The notes beneath the pieces were generated by a model. The model saw only the letters and a program-made list of their open reading frames with translations. It was not told the origin of the DNA and searched no databases. This document shows positions 22,487-29,761 of a DNA stretch of 35,168 nucleotides, piece by piece. The DNA comes from a virus, in IMG/VR virus record IMGVR_UViG_3300042691_011108, positions 1 to 35,168 of that record. One strand, given 5' to 3'. The first letter of the stretch is position 1, and each line of letters begins with the position of its first letter. A program made the position numbers and the translations under genes.

Positions 22487-22580
22487 AGTGAATCTCCTTG
22501 CGGCGGATGCCGCTCTGATGTGGTGTTTCTTGTTCCGCGAACAAGAACCAGCCAGCCGTCTGACATGACGGCTGGCGTGG
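22487..22580 (-). repeat. Three-hairpin leader, unit F
   Basis: On the minus strand: ACCA-C-GCCAGCCGTC / GACGGCTGGC-TGGT with a six-base loop ATGTCA. The lowest G-C pair is replaced by A-T and upper pairs differ from units A-E, with pairing kept throughout. Stem two is TTCTTGTT-CGCGG-AACAAGAA, unrelated in sequence to the others. Stem three is GCGGC-ATCC-GCCGC, then AAGGAG. Confidence 0.88.
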
Positions 22581-22625
22581 TTAGTCTTCGCGTTCTTCCT
22601 GTTCGATCTGTTCCTTGCAGGTCAC
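22581..22625 (-). CDS. Possible 14-codon ORF ahead of leader unit F
   Basis: GTG at 22625 with GGGAG 6 bases upstream, reading VTCKEQIEQEERED and stopping at TAA five bases before hairpin one of unit F. All other units start just after a gene's stop codon, which supports this as a real reading frame or the remnant of a longer gene. Too short to say more. Confidence 0.35.
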   Translation of the reverse strand: MTCKEQIEQEERED

Positions 22626-23031
22626 TGCCCGCTCCCAACTGATCGGCTCTGACCTCGATCACGCTGGCGGTACTACTGCTTGGAACTCTGTTCTGCGCTT
22701 CGCTCTGCGTTGAAGGGGCGGGTCGTTGCTGTTCGCTATCGCCTGTCCTTCGCTGCGGTGCTCGCGCGTGCTTGTCCGACTGGGTGCTTGCTGCGTCTGA
22801 GGGGGAAAGTGGTCGGCTCCACTCGCGTACGAGTCTTGCCGTCAGTCCTGCCTCACCTCGCCGTCCGGAGTCTTCGCTTCACGCTCGTCCGTTCTGTGCG
22901 GGGCTGCTCGCCGTTCCCGGTTGCGCTTGTTCGGAGCGCCGGGTGGCGTTGCACTTGGTATCCAGTCGGGATGTCAAAGATCGAACGCAGGACATTGTGG
23001 CACAAAACCCTAGCCAATGCAACAGGCTTGT
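22626..23031 (-). promoter_or_regulatory. Non-coding leader/promoter region heading the early arm
   Basis: About 400 bases with no convincing gene. On the plus strand it is strikingly poor in A and rich in C, G and T (roughly 22640-22940). On the minus (transcript) strand this means a U-poor, purine-rich leader. Motifs such as CTTCGCT and TGCTTG recur without a clear unit. A candidate promoter sits at its right end. A plus-strand reading frame crosses it but has low-complexity Arg/Leu/Val content and no ribosome site. An origin or a long 5' leader is possible. Confidence 0.45.
22994..23022 (-). promoter_or_regulatory. Candidate sigma-70-type promoter for the early operon
   Basis: On the minus strand, TTGCAT and CACAAT are separated by exactly 17 bases, with TGC just before the -10 box (extended -10). 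Start of transcription would be near 22987, between the last gene of the late arm and the first genes of the early arm. Each box matches consensus only partly. Confidence 0.5.
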
Positions 23032-23544
23032 TTATGAGGCTTTTTTCACCCGCTGAAATGCCGCGTCGAACTCCCTGTCTGTGCCTCGCTTCATCGCAAC
23101 GAACTCACGCACCGTTTCAGGTGCGTCTGATGCGAGCGTAGCCGCTGCCATCTCTGCTTCATTCACCTTGCGCCTCGGGATCCATCCGATAGCAACGCGT
23201 ATCGCGGACAGCGCACCACTCGCAGTCAGAAGCCATACACAACACGCACCTGCTGCAGCTACAGCGAGCCAGGTCAACATGGTCATCCACGCAGGAACGA
23301 CATCTCGCACTCCCGGCAGTGCTCCATGTATGTCCGTCACCTCGTAGCGAATCTGCTCGGCCTCGGAGCGCACGATTTGAACATCAGGCGACTCAGAGTC
23401 CATTCGATCAGTCGCATCAATGATCGCGTCTGCACTCTCACGAATGCTGCTGGCCTTCTGTGCGATGCGATGCGACGCGCTGCAGCCACTCGCCACCGCA
23501 ATGGCGAGGGCTGCAACGCAAGCGAGTGGGCGACCAGTGATCAC
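23032..23544 (-). CDS. Lipoprotein with a second membrane segment (possible lysis/spanin-type protein)
   Basis: 170 residues starting at GTG 23544, which overlaps the upstream TGA by 4 bases (GTGA). The N-terminus is a lipoprotein signal: VITGRPLACVAALAIAVASG followed directly by Cys21 (lipobox V-A-S-G-C). A soluble helical stretch follows, then a strong membrane span (WMTMLTWLAVAAAGACCVWL, about 88-118), and a charged tail. A longer frame to 23631 would add an Arg-rich non-native N-terminus and is rejected. It is the last gene before the early promoter and may bridge inner and outer membranes during lysis, but no family is recognised. Confidence 0.65.
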   Translation of the reverse strand: MITGRPLACVAALAIAVASGCSASHRIAQKASSIRESADAIIDATDRMDSESPDVQIVRSEAEQIRYEVTDIHGALPGVRDVVPAWMTMLTWLAVAAAGACCVWLLTASGALSAIRVAIGWIPRRKVNEAEMAAATLASDAPETVREFVAMKRGTDREFDAAFQRVKKAS

Positions 23545-23669
23545 TTGCGTCCGAGCCACTCGGCGACGCGACTCACGGGCACGATGTGCCCCGCGATGTA
23601 TCCAGCGAGCAGAGCGCCGACACCGAACCACACCGAACCGATCAGGCTTTCCATCGTTGCGAGCATCAT
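23541..23669 (-). CDS. 42-residue membrane protein (possible holin or small lysis protein)
   Basis: ATG at 23669 (or 23666) with AAGGAG 5-8 bases upstream, reading MMLATMESLIGSVWFGVGAL and onward through a single hydrophobic segment (LLAGYIAGHIV) to a short charged tail ending W-L-G-R-K. It overlaps the HExxH gene by 4 bases and the lipoprotein by 4 (GTGA). Small size, a single span and position in a block of membrane genes suggest a lysis role. Confidence 0.6.
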   Translation of the reverse strand: MMLATMESLIGSVWFGVGALLAGYIAGHIVPVSRVAEWLGRK

Positions 23670-23986
23670 GACTTCTCCTTTGTGTTGAGGTTGCGTGTCA
23701 TACGACATCCAGCAGCGTACAGAGCTCGTGCGATTGCGCCAGCTGTCTCTTCAACTCCATGCTCAGACATATCCGGCTGGCAAGCGTGCAGAACTTCGTG
23801 CGTGATGGTATCGATCATGTTCCTTCCAGTCAGGCTACGACGGATCTCAATGAGCGGATGACGACCCGGAGGGAAGTAGCACCTGCCCCAATCCTTGTTC
23901 ATCGCTCGTGATGGCATGAAGCGAATCGTGTAGCGACGATCTCGGATGCGAACGCTGATGCTCAGGATGCCTCTTGGAACTCGCAT
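23666..23986 (-). CDS. Small HExxH metallopeptidase-like protein
   Basis: A 106-residue protein with a zincin motif in THEVLHACQPDMSEHGVEE: H-E-x-x-H followed by E-E about 16 residues later as a possible third ligand. The N-terminus is beta-rich (LSISVRIRDRRYTIRF), and a WGRCYFPPGRHPLIEI strand precedes the motif, as in short SprT-like or phage zincin families. GGAG lies 6 bases before the ATG. It overlaps the phosphoesterase gene by 25 bases. Substrate unknown; it could be a structural, host-attack or lysis protease. Confidence 0.65.
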   Translation of the reverse strand: MRVPRGILSISVRIRDRRYTIRFMPSRAMNKDWGRCYFPPGRHPLIEIRRSLTGRNMIDTITHEVLHACQPDMSEHGVEETAGAIARALYAAGCRMTRNLNTKEKS

Positions 23987-24897
23987 TCAAGTCTCCAGAT
24001 GGAGTTGCCGTTCACCTTCTCAAGGTGCCGCATGAAGAGACGCATCCAGATTGCACCCGTTGGCTTCGGTGGCATTCCCTTCTCGGTCGCCCACCCACCG
24101 AACCCATCGCCGTGCTCTTGCTTGTAAGTCCCAGTGCGAACATGGTGCTGCGGCTCAACGGTCACGCGATAGTTGCCGTTGTTCGTCCGCAAGCGATAAC
24201 GCGCAGTCTGAAGCCACCATCGTTCATGCACATGACCACACACAAGCACATCAGCGTCGGGTTGGAACGATGCTTGCCTTCGCACTCGTAGCGTGTCGAA
24301 GGTCATCATGCCTCCGCCGCCGGAGCCATGGAAGTATGCCATCGTGAGAGTGTTGACGGTGTTGGCGACCTTTGTCTTGAACTGAATGAAGCCACCGTAG
24401 CCACCAGACAGCACTGGTGCGCCAATGCGTTCGCTCAGGCGTTCCGTCAGTCGCTCTGTGAGGTCAGTCTCTTGGTTCTTCAGCACACCTGTCTCGTGAT
24501 TGCCACGAGCGATCAACACACAACGATGCGCGAATGGTTCATAGAAGCTGGTCGCATGGCGCACGAGTGAATCAAAGTAGTCATTGGCGATTGCGTGTTC
24601 GTCGCGTGTCACACCGTGCTTGGCGCGTCTTGGATCTGCCTTGCCAGCCATTGCACAGAACAGATCACCGAAGTCAATCCATCCTGCGTTGCGCTGCTCG
24701 CACTCACGCAGATGCTTGCGCTCTAGTTCGTGGTCGCTGTGCGGGTTGTCATGGTGCGCGTCTGATCGGAGTAGGAACCACTGCTCCCATCCGGCACGCG
24801 CATCGCTTTGCATCTCGACTATGTGGATATTGCGCGTCTTCTGCTCGACGCGAAACGGAAGCGGCTTCCTCTTATCGCTTGGCTTCAAGCGTGGCAA
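23962..24897 (-). CDS. Calcineurin-like metallophosphoesterase
   Basis: Contains the five family blocks in order: LLRSDAHHDNPHSD (D-x-H), IDFGDLFCAM (G-D), LIARGNHETG (G-N-H-E), a middle TMAYFHGSGGGG, and VLVCGHVHERWW (G-H-x-H). These bind two metals and cleave phosphodiester or phosphomonoester bonds. Such enzymes are common in phages, often near tail or lysis genes, with unknown substrate. The open frame extends to 24978, but that would overlap the coiled-coil gene by 107 bases. A TTG at 24897 has GGAG 7 bases upstream and reduces the overlap to 26, so I prefer it; ATG 24813 is another option with no ribosome site. Confidence 0.78.
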   Translation of the reverse strand: MPRLKPSDKRKPLPFRVEQKTRNIHIVEMQSDARAGWEQWFLLRSDAHHDNPHSDHELERKHLRECEQRNAGWIDFGDLFCAMAGKADPRRAKHGVTRDEHAIANDYFDSLVRHATSFYEPFAHRCVLIARGNHETGVLKNQETDLTERLTERLSERIGAPVLSGGYGGFIQFKTKVANTVNTLTMAYFHGSGGGGMMTFDTLRVRRQASFQPDADVLVCGHVHERWWLQTARYRLRTNNGNYRVTVEPQHHVRTGTYKQEHGDGFGGWATEKGMPPKPTGAIWMRLFMRHLEKVNGNSIWRLECEFQEAS

Positions 24898-25138
24898 GGC
24901 GACGCTCCAGTTCCTGAAGGCGTTGTGCCGTGACCTGATCATTGCCACTGAGACTGAGCTGCGCTCGCACGAGATCACTCGTGATCGACTTTAGTTCAGT
25001 CAGTTGTCCGCTGTGCTGATCGATGGTCGCGTCCTTGCGACCAATCGATACAGCCAAGCCGCCTAGGCCAAGTGCGAAGACCGCAACTTGTACCCACGAT
25101 GCGACGGTGCGAGATACGGATGCTGCCGCTTCGGTCAT
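24872..25138 (-). CDS. Small membrane protein with coiled-coil tail
   Basis: An 88-residue protein. A short polar N-terminus is followed by one membrane span (WVQVAVFALGLGGLAVSIG, about 15-33), then a heptad-rich helix through to the end (QLTELKSITSDLVRAQLSLS, RLQELERRLATLEAKR). The layout (single span plus coiled coil) fits an inner-membrane spanin, a holin-like protein or a signal-anchor accessory protein. Lies 24 bases after the zinc-ribbon gene. Confidence 0.65.
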   Translation of the reverse strand: MTEAAASVSRTVASWVQVAVFALGLGGLAVSIGRKDATIDQHSGQLTELKSITSDLVRAQLSLSGNDQVTAQRLQELERRLATLEAKR

Positions 25139-25162
25139 GCTTACAGACTACCTGTCATGCGT

Positions 25163-25537
25163 TCATGTGTCACGCGGACGCAGCAGCAGCTTCACCTGCT
25201 CTGAGATAGGCATTGGCACTGCAGGATGGGGTAGATGCACCATCGGCTGCTCTGCTGACTGCTCATGCGCCTGCTGCTGTGACTGTTCCCACTTCCCTTG
25301 CGGGCAGGTAGCAGCGGGCATCGTGGCCTTGATTGAGAGCGCGGCACGCTTGCGACCGCCGCATCCGCACGCATCGCAAAACCCTATCCCACCGGGATCG
25401 GTTGCGCCTGCGATTGAATCCTTGCGCTTCGGGCACGCCTTGCACGCATCAAGACGGGCCGTCAGTGCATCCCCAGCGACTGGCCCGTGGACGATTCGGG
25501 ACACCTCTGCCTTCAGATATTGCGCGGCGCGTTTCAC
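25163..25537 (-). CDS. Small zinc-ribbon-like protein (C-x2-C ... C-x2-C-x-C ... C-P-x-G-K-W)
   Basis: From the GTG at 25537, which overlaps the upstream stop by 4 bases (GTGA), the protein is 124 residues. The metal-binding pattern is RLDACKACPKRKD, then FCDACGCGGRKRAAL, then ATCPQGKWEQ. This arrangement recurs in phage and prophage proteins whose function is unknown to me. The Gln/His/Pro-rich C-terminus is low in complexity. The longer frame to 25609 would overlap the previous gene by 76 bases. It sits between tail-tip and lysis-type genes. Confidence 0.68.
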   Translation of the reverse strand: MKRAAQYLKAEVSRIVHGPVAGDALTARLDACKACPKRKDSIAGATDPGGIGFCDACGCGGRKRAALSIKATMPAATCPQGKWEQSQQQAHEQSAEQPMVHLPHPAVPMPISEQVKLLLRPRDT

Positions 25538-26826
25538 GATTGCGGCGGTGCTGCTTGAACATTCCAGTTCGCATAACTGAAAGTCACTGCAGTTGAGGTC
25601 GAGATGCACCCGAATGGTGTGTTACATGGATCAGGACAGTCTTCACATGGACTGACCGTGGTAATCGTGGCCGATACGCCTGCGAATGGAGCCTGCAACA
25701 CGAATGGTGCTTGCCCCGGCTCGTATCTAATCTGACTTGTGCCGTTGTTATAGACATACCTTTCTGGCAACGCAAAGCCGTCTCTAAACGGAATCTGCGG
25801 CTCCACCCATTGCCAAGTCTGGATCACCGTGTACTTGCCTCCCGCGTATGACTCAGTCGTAAAGCCGTTCGCACCGGGCAGTCCTTGCCACCCAGCAAAG
25901 GTCATAGCGCACCCAAAGTTGCAGCAAGTAGCATCAAAGCCAAGGAGATAGTCGAGAGGGAATGTAAGAACGAAGTACGCGGGGCACTGTCCGTACAAGC
26001 CCTCACAGTACGCAACGGGCTCCGCATCGTTTGGTTCAAGCAACTGCCGCGCTCCTGTCACATATGCGTACCAAGTGCGCGCTCCGCACCAGTTCGTGTA
26101 GCGAAGCGACAACGCCCGAACAATGCCATCGGCTGGCGTAGTAGCCGATCCGGTCAGACCGAGCCACGAGTAGTCCTCGATTGGCACGATCGGGCCGAAC
26201 TCGGTCGCGATCGTCGCCGATCCAAGCAGCGTCTCGCTCACACCTGTGCCGTCAATCGTTCCTCCAAGCTGCCAGAAGTACTTGTGAGACACAGACGCTG
26301 GCACGATTGAGTTGAGATCGTTGCCGACTGCGATGAACCGAAGACCTGGCGTCGTCGCGTCGCAAGCCTCAACATTCACATACAGCGTCGGCATGTAGTA
26401 GATCGCATCATCGACTGCACCCAACTCGGTTGGACGAATGGTGATCTTAGTGAAGGCCAGATACATGGAGCCGAACTCAATCTCCACGCACGCGTCCAAC
26501 TGCTGCACAGTCATCGACCCGCCCGATACGCCAGTCGGAAGCGTCGCCGTAGCACCAGTGGACTGCCATGTGCAGCCTGTGCGCCCGCTCACCAACTCGA
26601 ATGCTCCTTCGATGTGAATGGTGATCTCGCGCGAGACAGTGCCTCCACCAGTGATTGGGATAGTTCCCGCTGCAGTCTCAATGTCAAGCACAAGGTCGAT
26701 CGTGCTGCCTTCTTGAAACGGCTTGATGCGTTCACCGTAGCAGTGCGCCGCGTCCTCGCACTTCCACGGCAGGTCGGCAAGGACGCATGGGTTCGTGCTG
26801 CAGCAGCAGTGCCGATGAACAGTCAT
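25534..26826 (-). CDS. Cysteine-rich tail-associated protein of unknown function (430 aa)
   Basis: Starts at ATG 26826, overlapping the fibre gene by 4 bases. The N-terminus has a dense Cys cluster (HRHCCCSTNPCVL...KCEDAAHC) and the C-terminus another (SPCEDCPDPCNTPFGC). The middle is beta-rich, with repeated Gly/Thr/Ser and aromatic-containing strands typical of secreted or virion-surface beta proteins. Likely part of the tail tip or fibre network, following the fibre gene in the same operon. The longer open frame upstream to 27153 overlaps the fibre gene and is Arg/Ser-rich shadow sequence. Confidence 0.62.
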   Translation of the reverse strand: MTVHRHCCCSTNPCVLADLPWKCEDAAHCYGERIKPFQEGSTIDLVLDIETAAGTIPITGGGTVSREITIHIEGAFELVSGRTGCTWQSTGATATLPTGVSGGSMTVQQLDACVEIEFGSMYLAFTKITIRPTELGAVDDAIYYMPTLYVNVEACDATTPGLRFIAVGNDLNSIVPASVSHKYFWQLGGTIDGTGVSETLLGSATIATEFGPIVPIEDYSWLGLTGSATTPADGIVRALSLRYTNWCGARTWYAYVTGARQLLEPNDAEPVAYCEGLYGQCPAYFVLTFPLDYLLGFDATCCNFGCAMTFAGWQGLPGANGFTTESYAGGKYTVIQTWQWVEPQIPFRDGFALPERYVYNNGTSQIRYEPGQAPFVLQAPFAGVSATITTVSPCEDCPDPCNTPFGCISTSTAVTFSYANWNVQAAPPQS

Positions 26827-28391
26827 GTCGTCAGGTAGCCGAGTTGCGTCGCTGTCTTGATCACGGGCCAGTACTTCACCTTGGCGATTGGGCCTGCTGG
26901 GAAGAACGCCTCGTAGCCCGGTCGTCCGATCACGAAGCGCGTGGGAGTAAATGTCGCGCTCAACGATGTCGGCCCGGCCGATGTTGCAGACCCATTGAGG
27001 TCGACCTTCACCTCGGCCGTCGAGAGGCTTGCATCGAATGATGCAGCGAACCGACTCGCGGTGTTGGCTGTGAAGGTGCGATTGGCTTCCGGTGCTGCGC
27101 CTGTGCCTCTTGCCGCTGCGAACAGGCGAGAAGCATTCGTGAACACCTCCCATGTGGGCTGGTCTGCGGCGGTCATGAATCCGATGCGCACCGGGTATGA
27201 AGCAGAGTTGCTCTGCGTGAAGCGTCCGCTGTAGAAGAGCGTGCCAGCGGTCGTGCTGTACCCGAGCGCACTGATGTCGCTCATGGTCAACTGGTCAGCA
27301 TTGCGAGTTGCGGTCGCGGTCGTTGTGACGATGTAACTGGACGAGCCATCACCATCCTCTAACTGTGCGCCCCATATCTCAATGGCATCTCCTGATGCCA
27401 CGACACGGAACCCGACTTGCTGCGCTGCGGTTGTGGCCGCAAAGGTGTACCGCGTCCATGTGCTCGTGATCGCTTGCGTGGTGTAGGTGGAGCCGTTGTT
27501 GGTCGTGTACTGAATCGCTCCTGTGCCAGTCACGCGACGCAGCCACACGCTGAGTGTGCGCTGCGCGGATGATCCAATCGCAGCCGATGCAATGATGGTC
27601 GCGTTCGCTGCAGTTGCTGTCAGCCGCAACGCGGTCGCGTCGTTGCGCGGACTCAAGTTGTTTGTGCTCGTGCGCGTGAGGTTCGTCGTCGTCCAGTTGT
27701 TCTGCGATCCGCCAGCAGCTGCGAAGGTCTCGCTGAAGTTCAAGCGGTTCGTCGTCTGATGTTCGCACAGCAGTCCAAGTCGCTCCAGCGTCACCGGATC
27801 GTGAGTGAACCGCGCTACGCCTGCCGCAGCAGACGCGACGAACCCAAGGGAGTCAATGTATGTGCCAACTGTCGCTCGCGTCAGCGTCAAGCGTGCGTCG
27901 AGCGCGTTCGTCGTGAAGTCGAACGCGAGCGTCCAGTCGCCTGCAGATGTGTCACCGTGCAGCACCCACTCGTTGCTGTTGACCTTGGTCACATAGGCGA
28001 CCGAATACTGGCTCTTGAGCGCAGCACCGTTGGCCGCTCGCAGGGTCACTCCGCTCATCGGCCACACTTCGACATCTCCCACGCCGCGCATGATCTGCAC
28101 GGTGCTGCCGATGCGAATCGGCTGCGCCGAATCCGTCGGCAGGTAGACGCTGCGCGATCCGTTGGTCGTGAATACGAGACACGCGTCGTGCAGGTCGGGC
28201 GTGAGCGTCACATCTGTGTTGACATTGATGACCTGTCGACCATTGACCGCAGCCACATCACCAATCGATCCGCGATAGGCGAACAGCAGGCCATCGAATG
28301 TGTTGAGTGCGAGTTCCCCATCCGTGACCTCGCCGCTTGTTGGGTACAAGCCCGATGCTGCACTTCGCTTGAGTTGAATGATGTCGGCCAT
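26823..28391 (-). CDS. Tail fibre / receptor-binding protein with Mtd-type N-terminus
   Basis: A 522-residue protein. The N-terminus DIIQLKRSAASGLYPTSGEV and then GELALNTFDGLLFAYRG matches the tail-attachment motif of major tropism determinant-like and other fibre proteins (I-x-x-K-R-S...GELA-x-N...DG). A beta-rich middle follows, then a jelly-roll-like region (TLSVWLRRVTGTGAIQYTT, QLEDGDGSSSYIV) and a C-terminal lectin/LamG-like block (SRFAASFDASLS, FVIGRPGYEAFF). It likely binds the host surface. The gene lies 3 bases after the preceding tail gene. Confidence 0.75.
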   Translation of the reverse strand: MADIIQLKRSAASGLYPTSGEVTDGELALNTFDGLLFAYRGSIGDVAAVNGRQVINVNTDVTLTPDLHDACLVFTTNGSRSVYLPTDSAQPIRIGSTVQIMRGVGDVEVWPMSGVTLRAANGAALKSQYSVAYVTKVNSNEWVLHGDTSAGDWTLAFDFTTNALDARLTLTRATVGTYIDSLGFVASAAAGVARFTHDPVTLERLGLLCEHQTTNRLNFSETFAAAGGSQNNWTTTNLTRTSTNNLSPRNDATALRLTATAANATIIASAAIGSSAQRTLSVWLRRVTGTGAIQYTTNNGSTYTTQAITSTWTRYTFAATTAAQQVGFRVVASGDAIEIWGAQLEDGDGSSSYIVTTTATATRNADQLTMSDISALGYSTTAGTLFYSGRFTQSNSASYPVRIGFMTAADQPTWEVFTNASRLFAAARGTGAAPEANRTFTANTASRFAASFDASLSTAEVKVDLNGSATSAGPTSLSATFTPTRFVIGRPGYEAFFPAGPIAKVKYWPVIKTATQLGYLTT

Positions 28392-28394
28392 GTG

Positions 28395-28991
28395 TCAGAC
28401 CCCGTATGAACCGCCGTCGATTGCGTTGACGAATCCGGTGAAGCCAGCAGCACACGAGCCGCCGACCGGGTTGGGATACCAGAATGCGTACTGCATTCGC
28501 CCTGTGTCAAGTCGCAGCGTGGTCATTGGAACGACGGTCGTGTTTGGCACTCGCACGATTCGGTAGCCCTCGCTGCCACTGATGCTGTCGCTGGCGTGCG
28601 TGTAGCCGTTGCGCAGCGCAGATGTGTTGCCGATCTCGTGGATGTTGATCGCCCAAGTAGATGGGCTGGCGGTTGAGCCATCCGTGAGCGACCCACTCAG
28701 CGTGCCTTGTCCCGGCGTGGCCGTTGTGACAGTTGACTGGCTGCCCTGCAACACGACCTTCGTCCACGAATACTTCCAGAGGTATTCACCAGTGCCCGAT
28801 CCCTGCAACGCCGATGCGCTGTCGATCTTCGCGAGGAAGATGCCACCTGCGCCGCTGCTGGCTCCGTTCGCGGCGATGACCTTCAACTGCTGACCGAACT
28901 CGCTCACGAACTGCGCAGCGGCGACGATCTGTCGCCACGCATCCGGGTTGAGTGCGCCGATGCCCTTGGTGATCTCTGGCTTGATTGGCAT
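28395..28991 (-). CDS. Tail protein of unknown function (198 aa)
   Basis: A short helical start (GALNPDAWRQIVAAAQFVSE) is followed by beta-rich Gly/Ser/Thr sequence with no catalytic motif, ending GGSYGV. It has the composition of a fibre-associated or tail-tip protein. Tight spacing to both neighbours places it in the tail operon. No family recognised. Confidence 0.6.
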   Translation of the reverse strand: MPIKPEITKGIGALNPDAWRQIVAAAQFVSEFGQQLKVIAANGASSGAGGIFLAKIDSASALQGSGTGEYLWKYSWTKVVLQGSQSTVTTATPGQGTLSGSLTDGSTASPSTWAINIHEIGNTSALRNGYTHASDSISGSEGYRIVRVPNTTVVPMTTLRLDTGRMQYAFWYPNPVGGSCAAGFTGFVNAIDGGSYGV

Positions 28992-28993
28992 GG

Positions 28994-29761
28994 TCAGTCA
29001 GCGCAGACGCTGTACGAGCCGAGCATGGTGTAGAAGTTCGCCGTGTTGAGGAACGGCTGGAACCACTTGACTTCGCGTGCCTGATTCGCATCGAGCTGCA
29101 CGCGACCATCAGACTCGCGCGTCGGCACTTGGCGCAGGTGGTAGTACTGATCGCCAACGAAATCGAACTGCACTTCCCAGACGCACTTTCCGATGTTGCT
29201 GACCTTGACTCCCTTGAAGAGCAACTGACCGACTGCTGCGCCTTCAAGCGTCGTACTGTTTCGCTTGCCAAGGTTCGACCAGATTGTGCTCCACGGCACT
29301 GGGTTGGTCGAGTTGTTATAGCGGCGAGATATCTGAAGCGTCGTCTGCCAGATGAACTGCGAGACGGGTTCGCCCGCGCTGTCCAACTTTGTTCCCGCGA
29401 TGTCGCTGCCGCTGGGCGTTCCACCCGCTGGCACAGTTGCGCTGCGCCAAACATCAACGAATGTTCCGCCGACATCGCTCTGCACTGTCACGAAGGTAGA
29501 CAAACTCTGTTGCGCTCCCCACTCGACCGTGACGGTGTATGCACCCACGCTGTCTTGGATCGCCTGCACGCTGACGGACTGGCAGATCATGTTGATGCCA
29601 GTGAACGGATCGGTCTTGATGGTGCCTGTGTTGCCCGGTGTATATCCCGGTGCAGCCGCCGCATCCTCTGCTGATGTCTCGCCAGTCACGATGAAGGTCA
29701 TCGAGCCAGACGGATCGACCTCCGAATACTTGTAACTCTCGTTGGTCAAGTAGTACGCCAT
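28994..29761 (-). CDS. Tail-tip region protein of unknown function (255 aa)
   Basis: The start overlaps the tape-measure stop (ATGA). The protein is beta-rich, with an immunoglobulin-like or OB-like feel (GAYTVTVEWGAQQSLSTFVTVQ, CVWEVQFDFVGDQYYHLR). Position directly after the tape measure suggests a distal tail or hub-associated role, but no signature of known Dit proteins is visible. Confidence 0.58.
   Translation of the reverse strand: MAYYLTNESYKYSEVDPSGSMTFIVTGETSAEDAAAAPGYTPGNTGTIKTDPFTGINMICQSVSVQAIQDSVGAYTVTVEWGAQQSLSTFVTVQSDVGGTFVDVWRSATVPAGGTPSGSDIAGTKLDSAGEPVSQFIWQTTLQISRRYNNSTNPVPWSTIWSNLGKRNSTTLEGAAVGQLLFKGVKVSNIGKCVWEVQFDFVGDQYYHLRQVPTRESDGRVQLDANQAREVKWFQPFLNTANFYTMLGSYSVCAD

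Noticed and set aside
19275-22580. CRISPR-like array
   Set aside because: The repeats are separated by whole genes, vary in sequence while keeping stems, and have no uniform short spacers.
22972-22977. Perfect TTGACA box on the minus strand
   Set aside because: No acceptable -10 box lies 15-19 bases downstream.
22680-23141. 153-codon plus-strand ORF in the gap before the early arm
   Set aside because: Low-complexity Leu/Arg/Val sequence caused by the A-poor strand; it runs into the lipoprotein gene on the other strand.
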